64,000 nucleotides of DNA from Globisporangium splendens. Lineage: Eukaryota; Oomycota; Peronosporomycetes; Pythiales; Pythiaceae. Under the pieces are notes generated by a model. The model saw nothing but the letters and a program-made list of their open reading frames with translations. It had not been told where the DNA came from and searched no databases. A program made the translations under genes and the position numbers. The DNA is taken from contig VFIW01000006.1 of the NCBI GenBank assembly GCA_006386115.1, positions 1,136,706 to 1,200,705 of the forward strand, written 5' to 3'. Of this stretch, positions 10,458-21,908 are shown in pieces (within the stretch, counting starts at the first letter, position 1; the number at the start of each line of letters is the position of its first letter).

Positions 10458-12202
10458 TCAAAACTCTGGGTTTTTAGTCATCCGGACTGTCTCGCCGCGC
10501 TCGTTGTACCCCATACGACGCGTGTGCATCAGCACGTTTGCTAGAAGCGGGATCTTGAACGCCACGAATGGGAGCGAAAACAATCCGTACGCGGTGCGAA
10601 TCCAGTACAGAAGTGCCTTCCGCTGCCATGTCTCAAATGGCAGATACAGCACGATGCAAACGAGCACCACGATGATCGCGAACGAGATTGTCTCGTACCC
10701 ACAAAACTTCATCAAGTAGCCACCGCGATCGAGGTGGAGTTCGTTCCCAAACACATCGTGGTACACTTTGCGCTCTCGACCCTTTGCCATCGAAGCTGAG
10801 GATTTCCGGTACACAAGTGGATGCCGAGGTTCTTGGGGGCGATCCGTGTACGGCAAGCGAAAGAATGCTGTCCATACCAACGCGATTTGCAGGATGAAGA
10901 AAAACGCATTCCACACCTCCAGCGCAGGTCCACCTGGCGCAATACGACATTTCACACATCACCATTGGAATTGAATCACACACAGCGGAATGTTGCACTG
11001 CGCATAAACTCACCTTCTTGGCACATATCGAGCGATCCCAGAATGATGCACCTTACATAGGAAATGATTCCCAGCATCGAGTGGAAGATGCCCAGTGTGA
11101 TGAACTGTGCGACCTTGAAGCCAATGATGAATTGGCACAGCTGATGCTCGTTCGTTTTGTCCTTGATCAGGAACAGGAAGAGCCACCACAGTTGGCCGAC
11201 GACTGGGAACACACCGACGCTTGAGAACGCGATCCACCATGGATCTTTAAACGACATCCAAATGGATTTGTTGTGCGGAAACAAGTGGTACAAGATATGG
11301 CCACGCACGCGTCGAAACAACGACAGCTACGGCATACAACACATAATGTTTAGATTGCAAAAGCAGCACACGTGTCACAAAGAGAAGAAACTCGCCTGTC
11401 CATTGTTGCCGACGGCACTTACGGGACCAACACTCAATAGCGTAGCCGATGACGTTTTCCGAAAAAGTGCTCTTGTCTTCCGGAAAATCTCCACTTTGAC
11501 ATCCGGCATAAACTGTTCAATCGCAATATCGATATTGCTCTTGAGGTACTTGGGCATATGCGGGTCTTTCAGCGCTTGCTTTAAGCGGTCTGCGACGATG
11601 TCTAGTGCCCGCTCCAGGTATTTGCGCACCGTGCGATGCATCGCCAGCTCGACACCACCTTTCGTATCCTTCGCGATGTCATTCAGTCGTTTCCCCGTCG
11701 ACAGGATCATCGTGCTCGTCGATTCGACAATCCCGTTCCAGGAATTCATCGTCGCTTCCGCCGCAATCTCCGTAGCGTCTAGCACCTGCTGCTCCGGAAA
11801 GATATCAGGAAACACTTTCTTGTACTCCTGTGCGAACTTCTGGATATCGCCCACAGAGATCTTGGCCGTGGTGTCTCGATCTGTCGCGCCAGGCGCAGAC
11901 GGCAAAAGCACAGATGTCGACTGACCTGCACTGCCTTCTTCGTCTTCGTTAGCTCGATTGGCGCGCAGTTGGTCGTACTTGTTGCAGAGATTGCGCCAAA
12001 ACTTGCGCATTTCGAGCCGCTGCTGCGACGAGAGCTGCAGCTGCTCCATCGCGTCGAAGAAATGCTCGGTCTTGACGACACGCTCGGCCGCGAGCTGCTC
12101 CTGGTCTTCGCGCTCCTCGCGCTCCTGCAGGTACGAGAACACGAACACGCCCGCGGACATGGCGGCCGCGCCGTAGAGCAGCCGCATGCGCACGAACAGC
12201 AT
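10458..12202 (-). CDS. Conserved-looking multi-pass membrane protein, unknown function
   Basis: Three exons in transcription order (12202-11423, 11326-11014, 10933-10458) give 522 residues; phases agree. An N-terminal hydrophobic segment (LLYGAAAMSAGVFVFSYLQ) is followed by a charged helical region. The middle ~150 residues are amphipathic, with repeated helices (NSWNGIVESTSTMILSTGKR; LKSNIDIAIEQFMPDVKVEI) that resemble a lipid- or membrane-binding helical bundle. The C-terminal half has about six transmembrane segments (for example WIAFSSVGVFPVVGQLWWLF, FAIIVVLVCIVLYLPF). I do not recognise the family by name. Its stop lies 93 bp from the PRA1 stop, so the two genes converge. A role in an endomembrane or organelle is a guess only. 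Confidence 0.75.
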
Positions 12203-12594
12203 GCCACCCGCTTCTCTTTCCGTTGTCCTCGTTCTCGTCCAAAATGCAAAATGCAAAATGCACACTCACATCAGCTGATAAAGTTCGTACGAGCAAACTG
12301 CAGCGTACTTACTGTCTGTATTCGAGAACAAATAATAGTACAACGACTTCAGTGTTGTAAGAATGGCTATTTTAGGACAATTGATTAAGTTCGCAGACTG
12401 TTTCAGTCATCAGCCGTCAACTACATTTTCCGGACAAAGTAGGACAAGCGACAGGTTCGGTGCAGCGTACTTAGTGCTAAGTGCGCAGGTTGTTTCACTT
12501 CCCATTCCATTCTCTCTGTCTCTGTCATGCCGCATTTTCGAAAGCTTCGCATTGAACAGCGCAAGGTGAAGTTGCTGCCGTAGAGTGAAAGAAG
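12203..12594. other. Divergent promoter region
   Basis: About 390 bp lie between the membrane-protein gene (-) and the VHS-GAT gene (+) and presumably serve both promoters. No gene is seen. The stretch just before the VHS-GAT start includes a pyrimidine-rich run (tctctctgtctctgtcatgc). Confidence 0.5.
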
Positions 12595-13887
12595 ATGGCG
12601 GCGCCGTTCTCGCTGCAGGAGGTCGCGGAGATCGGCGACCTGATCGAGAGGGCCACGGCCGAGCACCTGACGGAGCCCGAGTGGCAGCTCAACATCGCCA
12701 TCTGCGACGTTGCCAACAGCAACCACACCATGTGAGTAGGACCGATGCACGCTCTTGGGATGGGGGCGGCTCGCTATGTTGTTGCTATCTATCTATGTGT
12801 GTATATGTAGCTTAAAGATTGGGTTGAGAGTGACGTGTAACGCTGGTTGTTGTGATGCGGATATGCAGTGGGGAAGACATTGTCCGTGCGCTGCAGAGGA
12901 AGTTGCAGAGCGACTCGCCGCGCACGGTGCTGCAGACGCTCGTGCTGATTGAGACTGTCGTGAAGAACGGACCGAAGTCGATCCACGCGCAGATCGGGAC
13001 GCGTACTTTCCTGAACGATGTTGCGGCGCTCACGGACGGCAGTCTCGGCTTTGACGTGCAGAACCAGTCGCTGCTGCTGATCAAGCAGTGGGCGGACGCG
13101 TTCTCGGGGTCGTCGTTGACGGCGTTCCAGGACATGTATCGCCAATTGAAATTGCAGGGTGTGGAGTTTCCAGAAAGCGAGAACGATGTGCCTATCTTCA
13201 CGCCTCCACCGTCGTCGGTGGCTGCGCCTGCATTGAGTGCGACTAGCAGCTTCCGCTTGGACCCACGAATCGGTGGAGTGGGTGCTGGAAGCAGCAGCAG
13301 TAAGCGCACGCGCGAGCAGCAAATCGAAAAGCTGCACTTGGATCTGCAGGTCGTGATGGAGAAGATCACGCAGTTTCGCGATATTTGGACCAGTGGCGCG
13401 TCAGGGGAAGAACTCGAAGATGTGCTAGATTTCCTCCGTCAATGCCAGCCACGCATGAACACGCTCATCGAAGGTGGCGTCATGGGCAAGATCGATGAAA
13501 AGACGCTGGAGAAATGTCTAACAGTGCGTTGTATATTTGTGTTGGTGAATGAGCGTCTCCTGTCCGCTGAAGTACTGGTTTGGACTAACGCTTGTGTGTG
13601 TGGTCTTTTGTTGTGCTTCGTGCAGATCAACGATCACTTGATCAAAGCACTGGAAGAAAGTCGACCGTCCTCAAGTACGCAGAACGCCGATCTAATGTCG
13701 TTTGATTCGCCCCCACGCGCGAGTCGAAAATCCGACCTTTCCAACGGAATGGGTCGCTTGAACCTACAAGAAGGCAATCGAGGCAACTCGGAAGACGGTA
13801 AGACTGCTATTTGTTGCTGGCGGAAAAGAATGGAGTGGATTTTTCATCAACGTCTTGTGCTTTGTAGGTGACACCGTGTCGGTATAG
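12595..13887 (+). CDS. VHS-GAT domain sorting adaptor (TOM1-like)
   Basis: Four exons (12595-12731, 12869-13523, 13626-13797, 13868-13887) give 327 residues. An N-terminal VHS domain spans residues ~1-145 (IERATAEHLTEPEWQLNIAICD; VLQTLVLIETVVKNGPKSIH; NQSLLLIKQWADAFSG). A Ser/Pro linker follows, then a GAT-like three-helix domain near residues 190-275 (IEKLHLDLQVVMEKITQFRD; LLIKALEE-type end). The tail has a DLMSFD motif resembling a clathrin box or acidic-Leu signal. There is no gamma-adaptin ear, so it fits TOM1 rather than GGA. TOM1 proteins bind ubiquitin on endosomal cargo, and in lineages without HRS/STAM they are proposed to act as the early ESCRT-0-like step. The last exon encodes only six residues and is the least certain part. 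Confidence 0.85.
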
Positions 13888-14925
13888 CAGATTTCCAGAC
13901 GTCCCTGAGCCCCACGGCAAGGCAGTGACCATGTTTGGCGGCGACTTTTGATTTATACGCGAGTGAACAGGGTCCATGTGCTCACAAATGACCACAAAAG
14001 AGGCAGCAAAAGACAGTCCAAATGGATTCAGCATGGAAAAGGTTTGATATATGATTCTCGAGCATACTTTGCGCTGGTGCCTGTGCAATTAACACTCCAA
14101 TGGAATGGAATCAATTGACCGACATGTCCTTCGTACTAGCTTTTGGTCCTCTGCTCGCGATCCACATCTTCTCCTCTTCTGTGGGCTCTCTTGTTTCCCC
14201 CGGGTTATTGTACGACGCCACTTGGCCCGTCGAAGGTGTATAGATACCATTGCCAGCATCGTACGAGCCAAGGGGGATGACGCGGTTGATGCCCGTATCA
14301 AAGTAGTTCAATTCACCTGCGGGACGAATGCCGCGTGCGGAAATCGTCTCTGAGAAATACGTGGAGTTTCACTGGCAACATGGACACAGGTCACTCGCTC
14401 GCATACAAAAGAGCGAGCGACAGAAAGCAAAACAAAGGGAACACATGAAGCTCATTCATTGTCAGCAGGAAGGCGAGGCGAGTTGTCGTTCACTCGCCAG
14501 GCCGCTCGATATTGCACAATTAGTTGTTGTTTATACACGTCTCACATGAAAGACTGCAGCATAGATAGATGCCTACGCTCGGTGTGTGGATGTTTTGTCG
14601 TGTGTGGTCTTTCACTTTTCTCTCTTTTGCTTCTTGTCGCTCAAGAGTGCAATTGTGTGTGTTTGTGTGCGCGAATGCAGAGTTCTCTTGTCGTTCGTCG
14701 TTCTCGTTTTACGGCGAAATCGTAGGCTTCTTTCTCGCCTTTGTGTGCTGCTCAGTCGTATGTCATCGCGGCGCTGCCTTGCTGTGTGTCGCCGGCACAT
14801 TCTCATTCGCACACGTGCTTCCATTCGCGCGTTGCTTAGTTTTTTGCTATGTTATTGTTGCTTTGTCGGTCATGCCTTGCGCTTCATTCATCACAGAAAT
14901 AGCCGCCACGAAGTCGAAAGACGAT
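13888..14925. other. Intergenic between converging genes, with one candidate small exon
   Basis: Apart from the candidate exon at 14111-14354 (-), I see no gene. The part 14560-14920 is T/C-rich with many TGTG and CTC runs on the plus strand and has no clean coding frame. Confidence 0.5.
14111..14354 (-). CDS. Candidate last exon of an unrecognised small protein
   Basis: The minus-strand frame ending at 14111 reads as a natural C-terminus: GIRPAGELNYFDTG, then INRVIPLGSYDAGNG, a Pro/Gly-rich turn, NNPGETREPTEEEKMW and a Lys/Ser tail. The composition (Gly, Pro, Asn, Tyr with an acidic helix) is unlike random frames here. A plausible splice acceptor (TTTCTCAG) ends at about 14355 on the minus strand. 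No in-frame ATG exon could be fixed upstream, so the 5' end is open. Short proteins of this style are common among microtubule inner proteins of flagella, but I cannot assign one. Confidence 0.35.
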
Positions 14926-16809
14926 TTACCACCCGACAGTCGCAGATCCGACATCGTCGTCGCTATCAGACTCATCGCATGGATCCATGAGCCCCAACGC
15001 CTCGCGGAAGACCTCGATGGACTTGTCGTCCTCGCCCTTGGAGTGCAGGATCTTGCCCAGCAGCGACAGCGCCGAGTAGCTGCGGCCGCTCAGGTCGAGC
15101 GCGCGCTGGATCGCGATCTCGGCGTCGTCCAACTCGCCGGCCTCGTGGAGCGCACGCGCCAGGTTGTACCAGACGTCCGGGTCGCGCGCGTTCAGCGCCA
15201 CAGACTTGCGCAGCTCCAGCACGGCGCTCGCGAAGTCGCGCTTCTCGAAGAGCGCCATCCCCAGGTAGTTGCACGTCAGCGCAGCGTCCACGGCAGCGTC
15301 GTCACCCAGGTGCGGCGAATTGAGGTCGTCATCGTCATCGTTGTACTCGACGACCGTGTCCACGTCGTCGTCGTCCAGGGAGATGCGGTTGATATCGAGC
15401 ATCCGGTCACCGCGGAGCTCGGCCACCGTCTTCTCATGGATGATCTTCGCCTGCATCGCGTGCTCGATCTTGCGGTCGCCGAGCGCGAGCTCGTGCTGCA
15501 GGAGGCGCTTCGAGAGCTGCAGCTCCTGCATGTGCGCCTGCAGCTCGCGCATCTGCTCCTGCATCTGCACGTAGTTCTCCACTGCGTCCATCTCGGTCCA
15601 TGCGCGCGGTCGTGCTGCCTTCTCGTCGTCGGTATGCGCGTCTTCAAACGGAGACGAGGACTCGGAGCGATGGAGTTCAAACGACGAGGACACCTTGAGC
15701 GCTGCTGAGGACGGCAAAGAGCTGTTCGCCGTGTTCGCGTTGAAATTAGGCGCAGCCATTGAAACAACACTGCGTGTGGGCCGCAGCACGGGACCACGGT
15801 TCTGCTGCTCGGACGATGGCTGCTGCTGGCTGCTGCTGTTCTTGCGCGGATGCTGGGACACGGACGGAGCCGCGGGGCCCTTGCGCGGTCGGAACGCGTC
15901 GCTCTCCTTCCGCGCATTCGCCTTCTGCTGCTGATTGTTGCTTGCGTACATGTTGACGACGGCGGACGGCGGCTTGCCGTGCTCGCGCAGGTCGTCGTAG
16001 CAGAGGATGCACACGCGCTGCGGCGTCTTGAGACCGATGTGCTTGAGCGGCAGGCGGCGGTTCGAGTGCGTGCTGCATACCGACTCACCGCAGCTGCGGC
16101 AGTGGTGGCGGTTCTTGAAGTAGCTGAACTTCATCTGGCAGATGTTGCAGCGCTTGTCCAAGCGCCAGCGCGGCGGCAGCGGCACGGACGCCGCCGCCAT
16201 CATCGAGCTCGTCGAGCGCAGGTACCCGGCGCTGCTCATGCTCGTCGTGCTCGCGTTGCTGCTGCCGCCATGGACGCCAAACTCGTTCTCGTGCGCGAAC
16301 TCGTCACTGAACGCGGTCTCGACGGGTGCAAACAGCTCGTTCATGAGCGACTTGTACCGGTCCGAGGGCCGAGGCGGCGCTCTGCCGGACGCGCGCAACT
16401 GCGCCTCGGCGTTCACCAGAAAGGTCACCTTGTCGTCGCTCGTGCCGCACACCTGCGCGAGGTCGGCGGGGGTCTCGCCCGCAGGCGACTCCTCGCTCAG
16501 CATGGCGTCGTTGGCGGCCACGAGTGCGCGCAGCACCTCGATCTTGGCGTTGGCCTTGACGGCGATGTGCAGCGGCACGAGCCCGCCCTTGTTCTTGAGC
16601 GCGGTCGCGAGCGGGTACGTGTCGAGCAGGATCTTGACGACCCAGAGCGGCACGTGCGTGTCCGTGCACGCCCAGTGCAGCGGCATCATCCCGAAGTCGT
16701 CCAGCTCCTCGGCGCGCGCGGGCTGCGCGCTCACCATGCGGTGCAGCGCCGACCACTCGGACGCCTCGGCCAGCTCCAGCGCGCTCTTGTGCGCGGCAAA
16801 GTCGTTCAT
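14926..16809 (-). CDS. Ankyrin-FYVE-TPR protein, likely endosomal
   Basis: Single-exon protein of 627 residues. Residues ~15-125 are ankyrin repeats (GMMPLHWACTDTHVPLWVVK; GLVPLHIAVKANAKIEVLRA; AGETPADLAQ). Residues ~225-290 form a complete FYVE zinc finger with WRLD, eight Cys/His ligands, the RHHCR basic motif and RVC, which predicts binding to PI3P on endosomes. A disordered Ser/Gln/Asn-rich linker follows. Residues ~415-470 are a coiled coil (MQEQMRELQAHMQELQLSKR) that could drive dimerisation, as in EEA1. The C-terminal ~120 residues are three TPR-like units (NYLGMALFEKRDFASAVLEL; VWYNLARALHEAGELDDAEI; SALSLLGKILHSKGEDDKSI). The domain order is unusual. The gene is on the minus strand with about 1.3 kb of upstream non-coding DNA. 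Confidence 0.9.
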   Translation of the reverse strand: MNDFAAHKSALELAEASEWSALHRMVSAQPARAEELDDFGMMPLHWACTDTHVPLWVVKILLDTYPLATALKNKGGLVPLHIAVKANAKIEVLRALVAANDAMLSEESPAGETPADLAQVCGTSDDKVTFLVNAEAQLRASGRAPPRPSDRYKSLMNELFAPVETAFSDEFAHENEFGVHGGSSNASTTSMSSAGYLRSTSSMMAAASVPLPPRWRLDKRCNICQMKFSYFKNRHHCRSCGESVCSTHSNRRLPLKHIGLKTPQRVCILCYDDLREHGKPPSAVVNMYASNNQQQKANARKESDAFRPRKGPAAPSVSQHPRKNSSSQQQPSSEQQNRGPVLRPTRSVVSMAAPNFNANTANSSLPSSAALKVSSSFELHRSESSSPFEDAHTDDEKAARPRAWTEMDAVENYVQMQEQMRELQAHMQELQLSKRLLQHELALGDRKIEHAMQAKIIHEKTVAELRGDRMLDINRISLDDDDVDTVVEYNDDDDDLNSPHLGDDAAVDAALTCNYLGMALFEKRDFASAVLELRKSVALNARDPDVWYNLARALHEAGELDDAEIAIQRALDLSGRSYSALSLLGKILHSKGEDDKSIEVFREALGLMDPCDESDSDDDVGSATVGW

Positions 16810-18109
16810 GCTGGACAGAAACCGGAATGAACGGATGGACCAGAGGGAGGGTTACGCTCGAGTTGCTGAAACCACTTGCTGACGAGGGTACGACACTTGC
16901 GAATTGGTTGTCGAGAATGCCGTGCGGTTGTTGCTGACTGTGTGCACTTGCTCGCTTGTTGCCAACTAGACTTGCAAGGGCAACCTCCACACACACAAAA
17001 TCAACGAAAAGCGTATCTATTGAGCGTTGACTCTTCTTGCTGGCGAGCGGCTTGCGTTGTGAAATGCGACTGATCAGTACAGTACTGCAACAGCGAGAGC
17101 GAATCTGTGGAGGGTCGCACCAAAAACAACGCGGCTGCGCTTGGCTGTTGTCGTGCGATGATAATGCAAGAAGAGCAAATGGCAAGAGGGGTACATTCCG
17201 TACACTAGGAACGATTGCGTGGCAAATGTAGGGTTACAGTGTGTGCGTGTGTGTGTGTGACCGAGTGTGTTTGCAAAGGCGCAAGGGTTACTTGGCGATG
17301 TTCTCTTTCGAATCGTCTCTATCCACTGTCGTCTGTGCTTTGCATTCCACACGAGCAGCCGGACACCCTCTTCCGCCGATGGCGTAACCCTTCTCCCATA
17401 CATGAGTGGCTTGTTTTTTGTTTGGCGACGTGCATACTTGCGAGTGCTGATCAGCAGCGAGCAAAAAGTCGAAGAACAACAGCAAACGTAGAAAAAAAAA
17501 AAAAAAAAAAAAAAGCAACTTGCACTCATCCAGCATGTCTTTGGTTATGTGGAGTTGTGTCAGGCAAGTCGCTCATGTATTTGATGTGCTGCTGATTATT
17601 TATGCAATGCTGCCAAAGTCAGCGAGTGATGTCAGTATCGCAGCCAGGGATGTCTCGAAAGCATCTGTGGGGTGGGTGGCCAAAGCACACATGCTCGTTC
17701 TCCCGTCTGTTTGCGTGCTGAATTTTTTGCAGCAACGCGTGAGCCGAAACACAAAAACCGAACGACAAAATGAACAAAACAGCAGAGTAACCCATATTTA
17801 GCCCACATCCAAGTCTGATTTACAGCTCAATTCGCAATCCTGTTCCCCACACAGCCTTAATTTTTGTTGTCCAACGCGCTAAAAAGCAGTCTCCCCTGTC
17901 TATTTCACGCCCAGAGGCAAATCCAAAAAGACGACAAAATATCAGAACGAAAGAAAAAAAAACAAAAAACAAAACAAAAAAAAAAGTCTAACCCAAGTCT
18001 GGGTGGTGTTTGCAACTTTTGGGGGTGTTGTTTCTTGAAGAATAGAAAATAAACGGGGAACTGATTTCTAGTATCTGCTGCTGATTGTGCATATGGCCAA
18101 CCCAGCTTC
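16810..18109. other. Long intergenic region with homopolymer tracts
   Basis: About 1.3 kb between DCAF13 (3' end) and the ankyrin-FYVE-TPR gene (promoter side). It contains a TG-rich run near 17230-17270, a run of 23 A at 17492-17514 and another A-rich tract near 17948-17985. I see no coding frame with protein character. Confidence 0.55.
17492..17514. repeat. Poly(A) homopolymer, 23 nt
   Basis: An uninterrupted run of A on the plus strand. It lies ~620 bp downstream of the DCAF13 stop on the minus strand. It may be a simple slippage tract or the tail of an old retroposed insertion; I see no matching target-site duplication. Confidence 0.8.
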
Positions 18110-19962
18110 TTATTCGAGCTCGCGCACGATGGCCTGCTCGCGCGTGTTGACGTGGGGGACGGCGCCGGGCTTGGCGTGCGCGCGGCGGTTGTCCATCTTG
18201 AGCTTCTCGCGCTTGTGCGCCTCGCGCTTGGCCTCCGTCGCCTTCTTGATCGCCTTGGGCACGTGGCGGAATCTAAAAACAGCGGATGAGTCAGCCACAG
18301 CACAAGCAGCGATGTGGAGACAAAGTCGTGACTGCAGGAGGATGGGAACATGGCTCGTTTCCCACATCCCACTCTCCGCATTATGCAGAATGGCACGTAC
18401 TTGGAAATGCGGTCGATCTCGCGCAGGTGCTTGTAGCGCTCCTTGAGCGACTCCTGGTACTCCAGCTTGCGGCGTTCGCGCGGCGTGGCCTAGGACAAAG
18501 AAATATCACAGCAGACGATAAACATGTCCGCACATGCATACATATGCGCTTATAGACGACAAACTAGCGACTTACCTTTGCGAGGCTCTTGGACGCCTCG
18601 GCCTTCCAGATACGGATGTTCGTGTCGTCGCTGCCGGACAGCACGAAGTTGGCGTCGGCGCTGAACTTGACCGAGAAGATTCTATAACGAAGGAGCGTCC
18701 AGTTTAGTGGCAAGTGGTTGATGAAGATTATGGAATAAGTGCGAATATGGAGACGGGGTGGTCGTACCGTTGCATGCGCTTGGTATGGTACACTTCGCGG
18801 CTCTTGGCCGAGTGGATGTTGAAAATGCGGATCGTGCGGTCGTACGAGCCCGAGACGAACTCCTTGCCCGTCGGCGAATACGACACATCCATGCTGCACA
18901 CACGCACAAGTTTATATACACGCATATCATAACAACACATAGATCAAGAATACGCACACTGCCGAGACGTGGTCCTTGTGCACCATGAGCGCGCGCTTCA
19001 TGCGGCGCATGTCAAACGTATACAGATTGTGGTCCTCGTTCGCCTATATGCGCACATTATAAACACACCTTATTAGCCACCCAGATATTCCATATAGACT
19101 CATACGCAGATGTATACAATACGCACGACTGTGAAGTTGAAGGGCTCCATGGGGTTCCACGCGAGCGCGTTGGAGCGCATCTCCATGACGATCTTGCGCA
19201 TGGACGACGCCACGCGCACGTCGTAGAGCGTGACGGTGCGGTCCGAGCCAGTGGACGCGAGCAGCGACGCCTCCGCCGGATTGAACTTGACGGCCGTGAT
19301 CGAGTCGGCGCCCCACGCGAACTCGTGCGTGGGCTCCGAGCGCTGGTGGTCCCACACCTGCACCTTGGAGCTGCACGTCGCGAACACATTGTTGCTCCAG
19401 TGGTGATCAATCCCCCTGCATATACATAAACACCATGTCAGCAACAGCAACATAAGCGCAATAAAGAAGGCAATTCGTACAGGAAGGGCTCCTTGGACTG
19501 GAACGTGGACAGCGCCGTGGGCACGTCGTCCTCCTCGTCCTTGATCTGCAGCGCCCACTGTTTGACGGTCTTGTCCTCACTGCACGAGAAGAACGTCCGG
19601 CTGCCAGGCGCGACTGCCAAACCGCGCACGAAGCCCTTGTGGCCGTAGACCGACCAGACGCACTTGCGGCGCGGCAGGTCCCACACGCGGATCTCACCGT
19701 CCGCGGCGCCACTGAGGAACGCGACGAGGCTGTTGCGGCTCGTGGCGATGGAGCTCACGCTGTCCGAGTGGCCGTCGAGCGCGCTCACGAACGGCTTGGC
19801 GAACATGCGCTCGAGCTTGACGGCGTTGAGCGCGCGCGTGTACTCGCGCGGCCGCTCGAACGGGTGCAGCGCCGGGTCGTAGTTGCGGAACACCTTGAGC
19901 TTGTCTGTCTGCACCTCCTGTGTGAAGTCCTTCTCCACGCGCGAGATCGTCTTGACCTTCAT
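18110..19962 (-). CDS. DCAF13: DCAF13/Sof1 WD40 protein for 18S rRNA processing
   Basis: Seven phase-consistent exons (19962-19481, 19415-19127, 19043-18958, 18893-18768, 18681-18576, 18489-18401, 18272-18110) give 446 residues; the human protein has 445. Sof1/DCAF13 is part of the U3 snoRNP/SSU processome in the nucleolus and can also act as a CUL4-DDB1 substrate receptor. The N-terminus (MKVKTISRVEKDFTQE, then NYDPALHPFERPREYTRALN) is the family signature. WD40 repeats fill the middle (GAADGEIRVWDL, CSEDKTVKQW, TGSDRTVTLYDV, GSYDRTIRIFN, GSDDTNIRIWKA). The C-terminal Sof1 domain ends RISKFRHVPKAIKKATEAKR. The start chosen is the conserved MKVK rather than an upstream in-frame ATG. The fourth exon acceptor lies at the MDVSYSPTGKEF block. 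Confidence 0.95.
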
Positions 19963-20248
19963 GGCTCCTGTATGTGGTAGACGCACCAATGTGAGGGATC
20001 GACGCCTTATTATGAAGGGGTGCAGCTCTTGAGGCGATTGGACTGGGGCCGTGCCGCTATTCACGCGCTCCGATTGGTGGAAATTCGATTTGATAAGCAG
20101 CTCATTGCTCACTTTCAGTGGTTATTACGAATTACTAACTCAAAACAGTATGCTGCCACTTTCGCTCACTTACTTACTTGGATGACTTGACGCTTTGCTG
20201 CAATGGAAATGCTGGACACTTAATACTTAGACAGATAACGTACCGTGC

Positions 20249-21908
20249 TTATGCGAGAGCGAACCAGACAGGACAGTGATCGGAGAGCTCGTACGCGCAC
20301 TGTGCACGTGCCATGTACGCCTGCAACCTCGGTGGCGTTGTGGGGGAGGCACTCAAGAGCGTGATCCCAGTGCCTCGACGGCGAGACCATTGCCGTTGGT
20401 GCTGCGCTGAGGACCAGAACGACGGCTTCGACTGCGGATAGTAGCGCCAGTCGATGCGGTACACGCCGCTCTCGATCTCGCTGCACTGCTGCTGCTCCAG
20501 CAGGTCCGACACGTTCATCCAGATGTTGTCGTACATCTTGCCAAACACGGTCGTCGACAGTGGCGCGCGCACCAGTGACGTCATGGGCGAGTCCGCTCGG
20601 CCGAACATGTCCTGCTGCGCGAGGTTGAAGTCGCCGAGCACGACGACGTTGCGCTGCCCGTGGATGTCGTCTGCGAGCCGCTGGATCTCGAGCAGTTCGC
20701 GCTGCCGGTCGTGCTTCTCGCCGCACGAGACGTGCACGTTGACGAGCGTGAGCTCGACTTGCGGCACGCCCGAGGACTTGACGACCACAAAGTGCGCGAG
20801 GAATGGCGGCCGCACAAACACGTTGTCTTCGTCCGCGAACAGCGAGCACTTGTCGGTCACGCGGAACATCGCGCGGCGGTACAGGAACGCGAAATGCTCG
20901 GTGCGCATCGTCATCTTGGTTGTCATGGCCCCCACGGCCGCGGAGACGACGTAGTCCCAACCGGGAAGCATCGTTTTGAGCTTTTTGAGCACGACGGTGT
21001 CGCGAACCTCCTACAGGATAGAGACCATCACAGTCAGCACTCAATACTCATGACCCAAGACGCACCAAAAAGCAACGAACCTGCAAAGCGACGAGGTCGA
21101 ATTCCTCAATGATCTCAGCGATGCGAGTCAATGAGAACGTATCTTTCTGTCGCGAGATATTGCGAATGTTCCACGACGCGACGAGGATCGCTTCCGGCGT
21201 GGATCTGTTGCGAGGTGTGTCGCTAAAGAGACTCGCGCGCACGTTGCTGTCCACTTCACGACAGATGCGAAGTGGTCTGTTTACATTTGAAATGGAGCTG
21301 CATCTAGAGCGCGTTGACGACCCCACAGAGCTTCGCATATCCAGGGAGATATACAGATCCGAGTAGCGGCCGCTTTCATCGCTCTCCGGATGATCCACAG
21401 CGCTACTTCGGGTGGAGCTACTACCATAGCCTCTTCTACTATCTCTTCCCCCGCCATTGTTCACGACGACTTGACGGTGCACCTTGTGGTACGTGACTGT
21501 CCCAATGCCCTTGACAGCCAGCAGATCTTCTTTCCGGAAGAATGGCCGCGCGTTGATGATCCGCATTGCGATGACTGGTCCGATGCCTGTCAATTGCCAC
21601 AGCTCTTCCTCGGATGCGGTGTTGATGTCCACAAGGCTCGGTGGAGACGCTGCAACAGCAGCTGTCCGTGGACTGCGTGCTGCTGGGATATCCGGCTCCG
21701 ACTCCTGTTTGCTGGAGCCACTGATAGAGACCTGGCACCCTGGCGCTGCTGTGAGACCAGCGTACCTCTTGGGACCGATGCCTTTCACGGCCAAGAGCTC
21801 TTCGATACTCGTAAATGGACGCGCCTGGACGATGTGGTTCGCGGTCACGGCACCAATGCCAGGCAGCTGCTGCAGCTCGCGCAGCGACGCAGTGTTCAGA
21901 TCCAGCAT
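20249..21908 (-). CDS. EEPD1-like protein: two HhH domains plus EEP nuclease domain
   Basis: Two exons (21908-21081, 21010-20249) give 529 residues. Two ComEA-type helix-hairpin-helix units start the protein: LNTASLRELQQLPGIGAVTA with VKGIGPK, and INTASEEELWQLTGIGPVIA with VKGIGT. A Ser/Arg-rich linker follows. Then comes an endonuclease/exonuclease/phosphatase fold carrying the expected motifs in order: ASWNIRNIS, EEFDLVALQE (metal Glu), LVNVHVSC, VVLGDFNLA, a YRIDWRY strand, and the terminal SDHCPV His. This is the architecture of metazoan EEPD1, a 5' nuclease linked to resection at stalled replication forks, and of bacterial competence-type HhH fusions. Substrate in this organism is inferred only. 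The start at MLDLNTASLREL is the first Met of the HhH domain. Confidence 0.88.
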
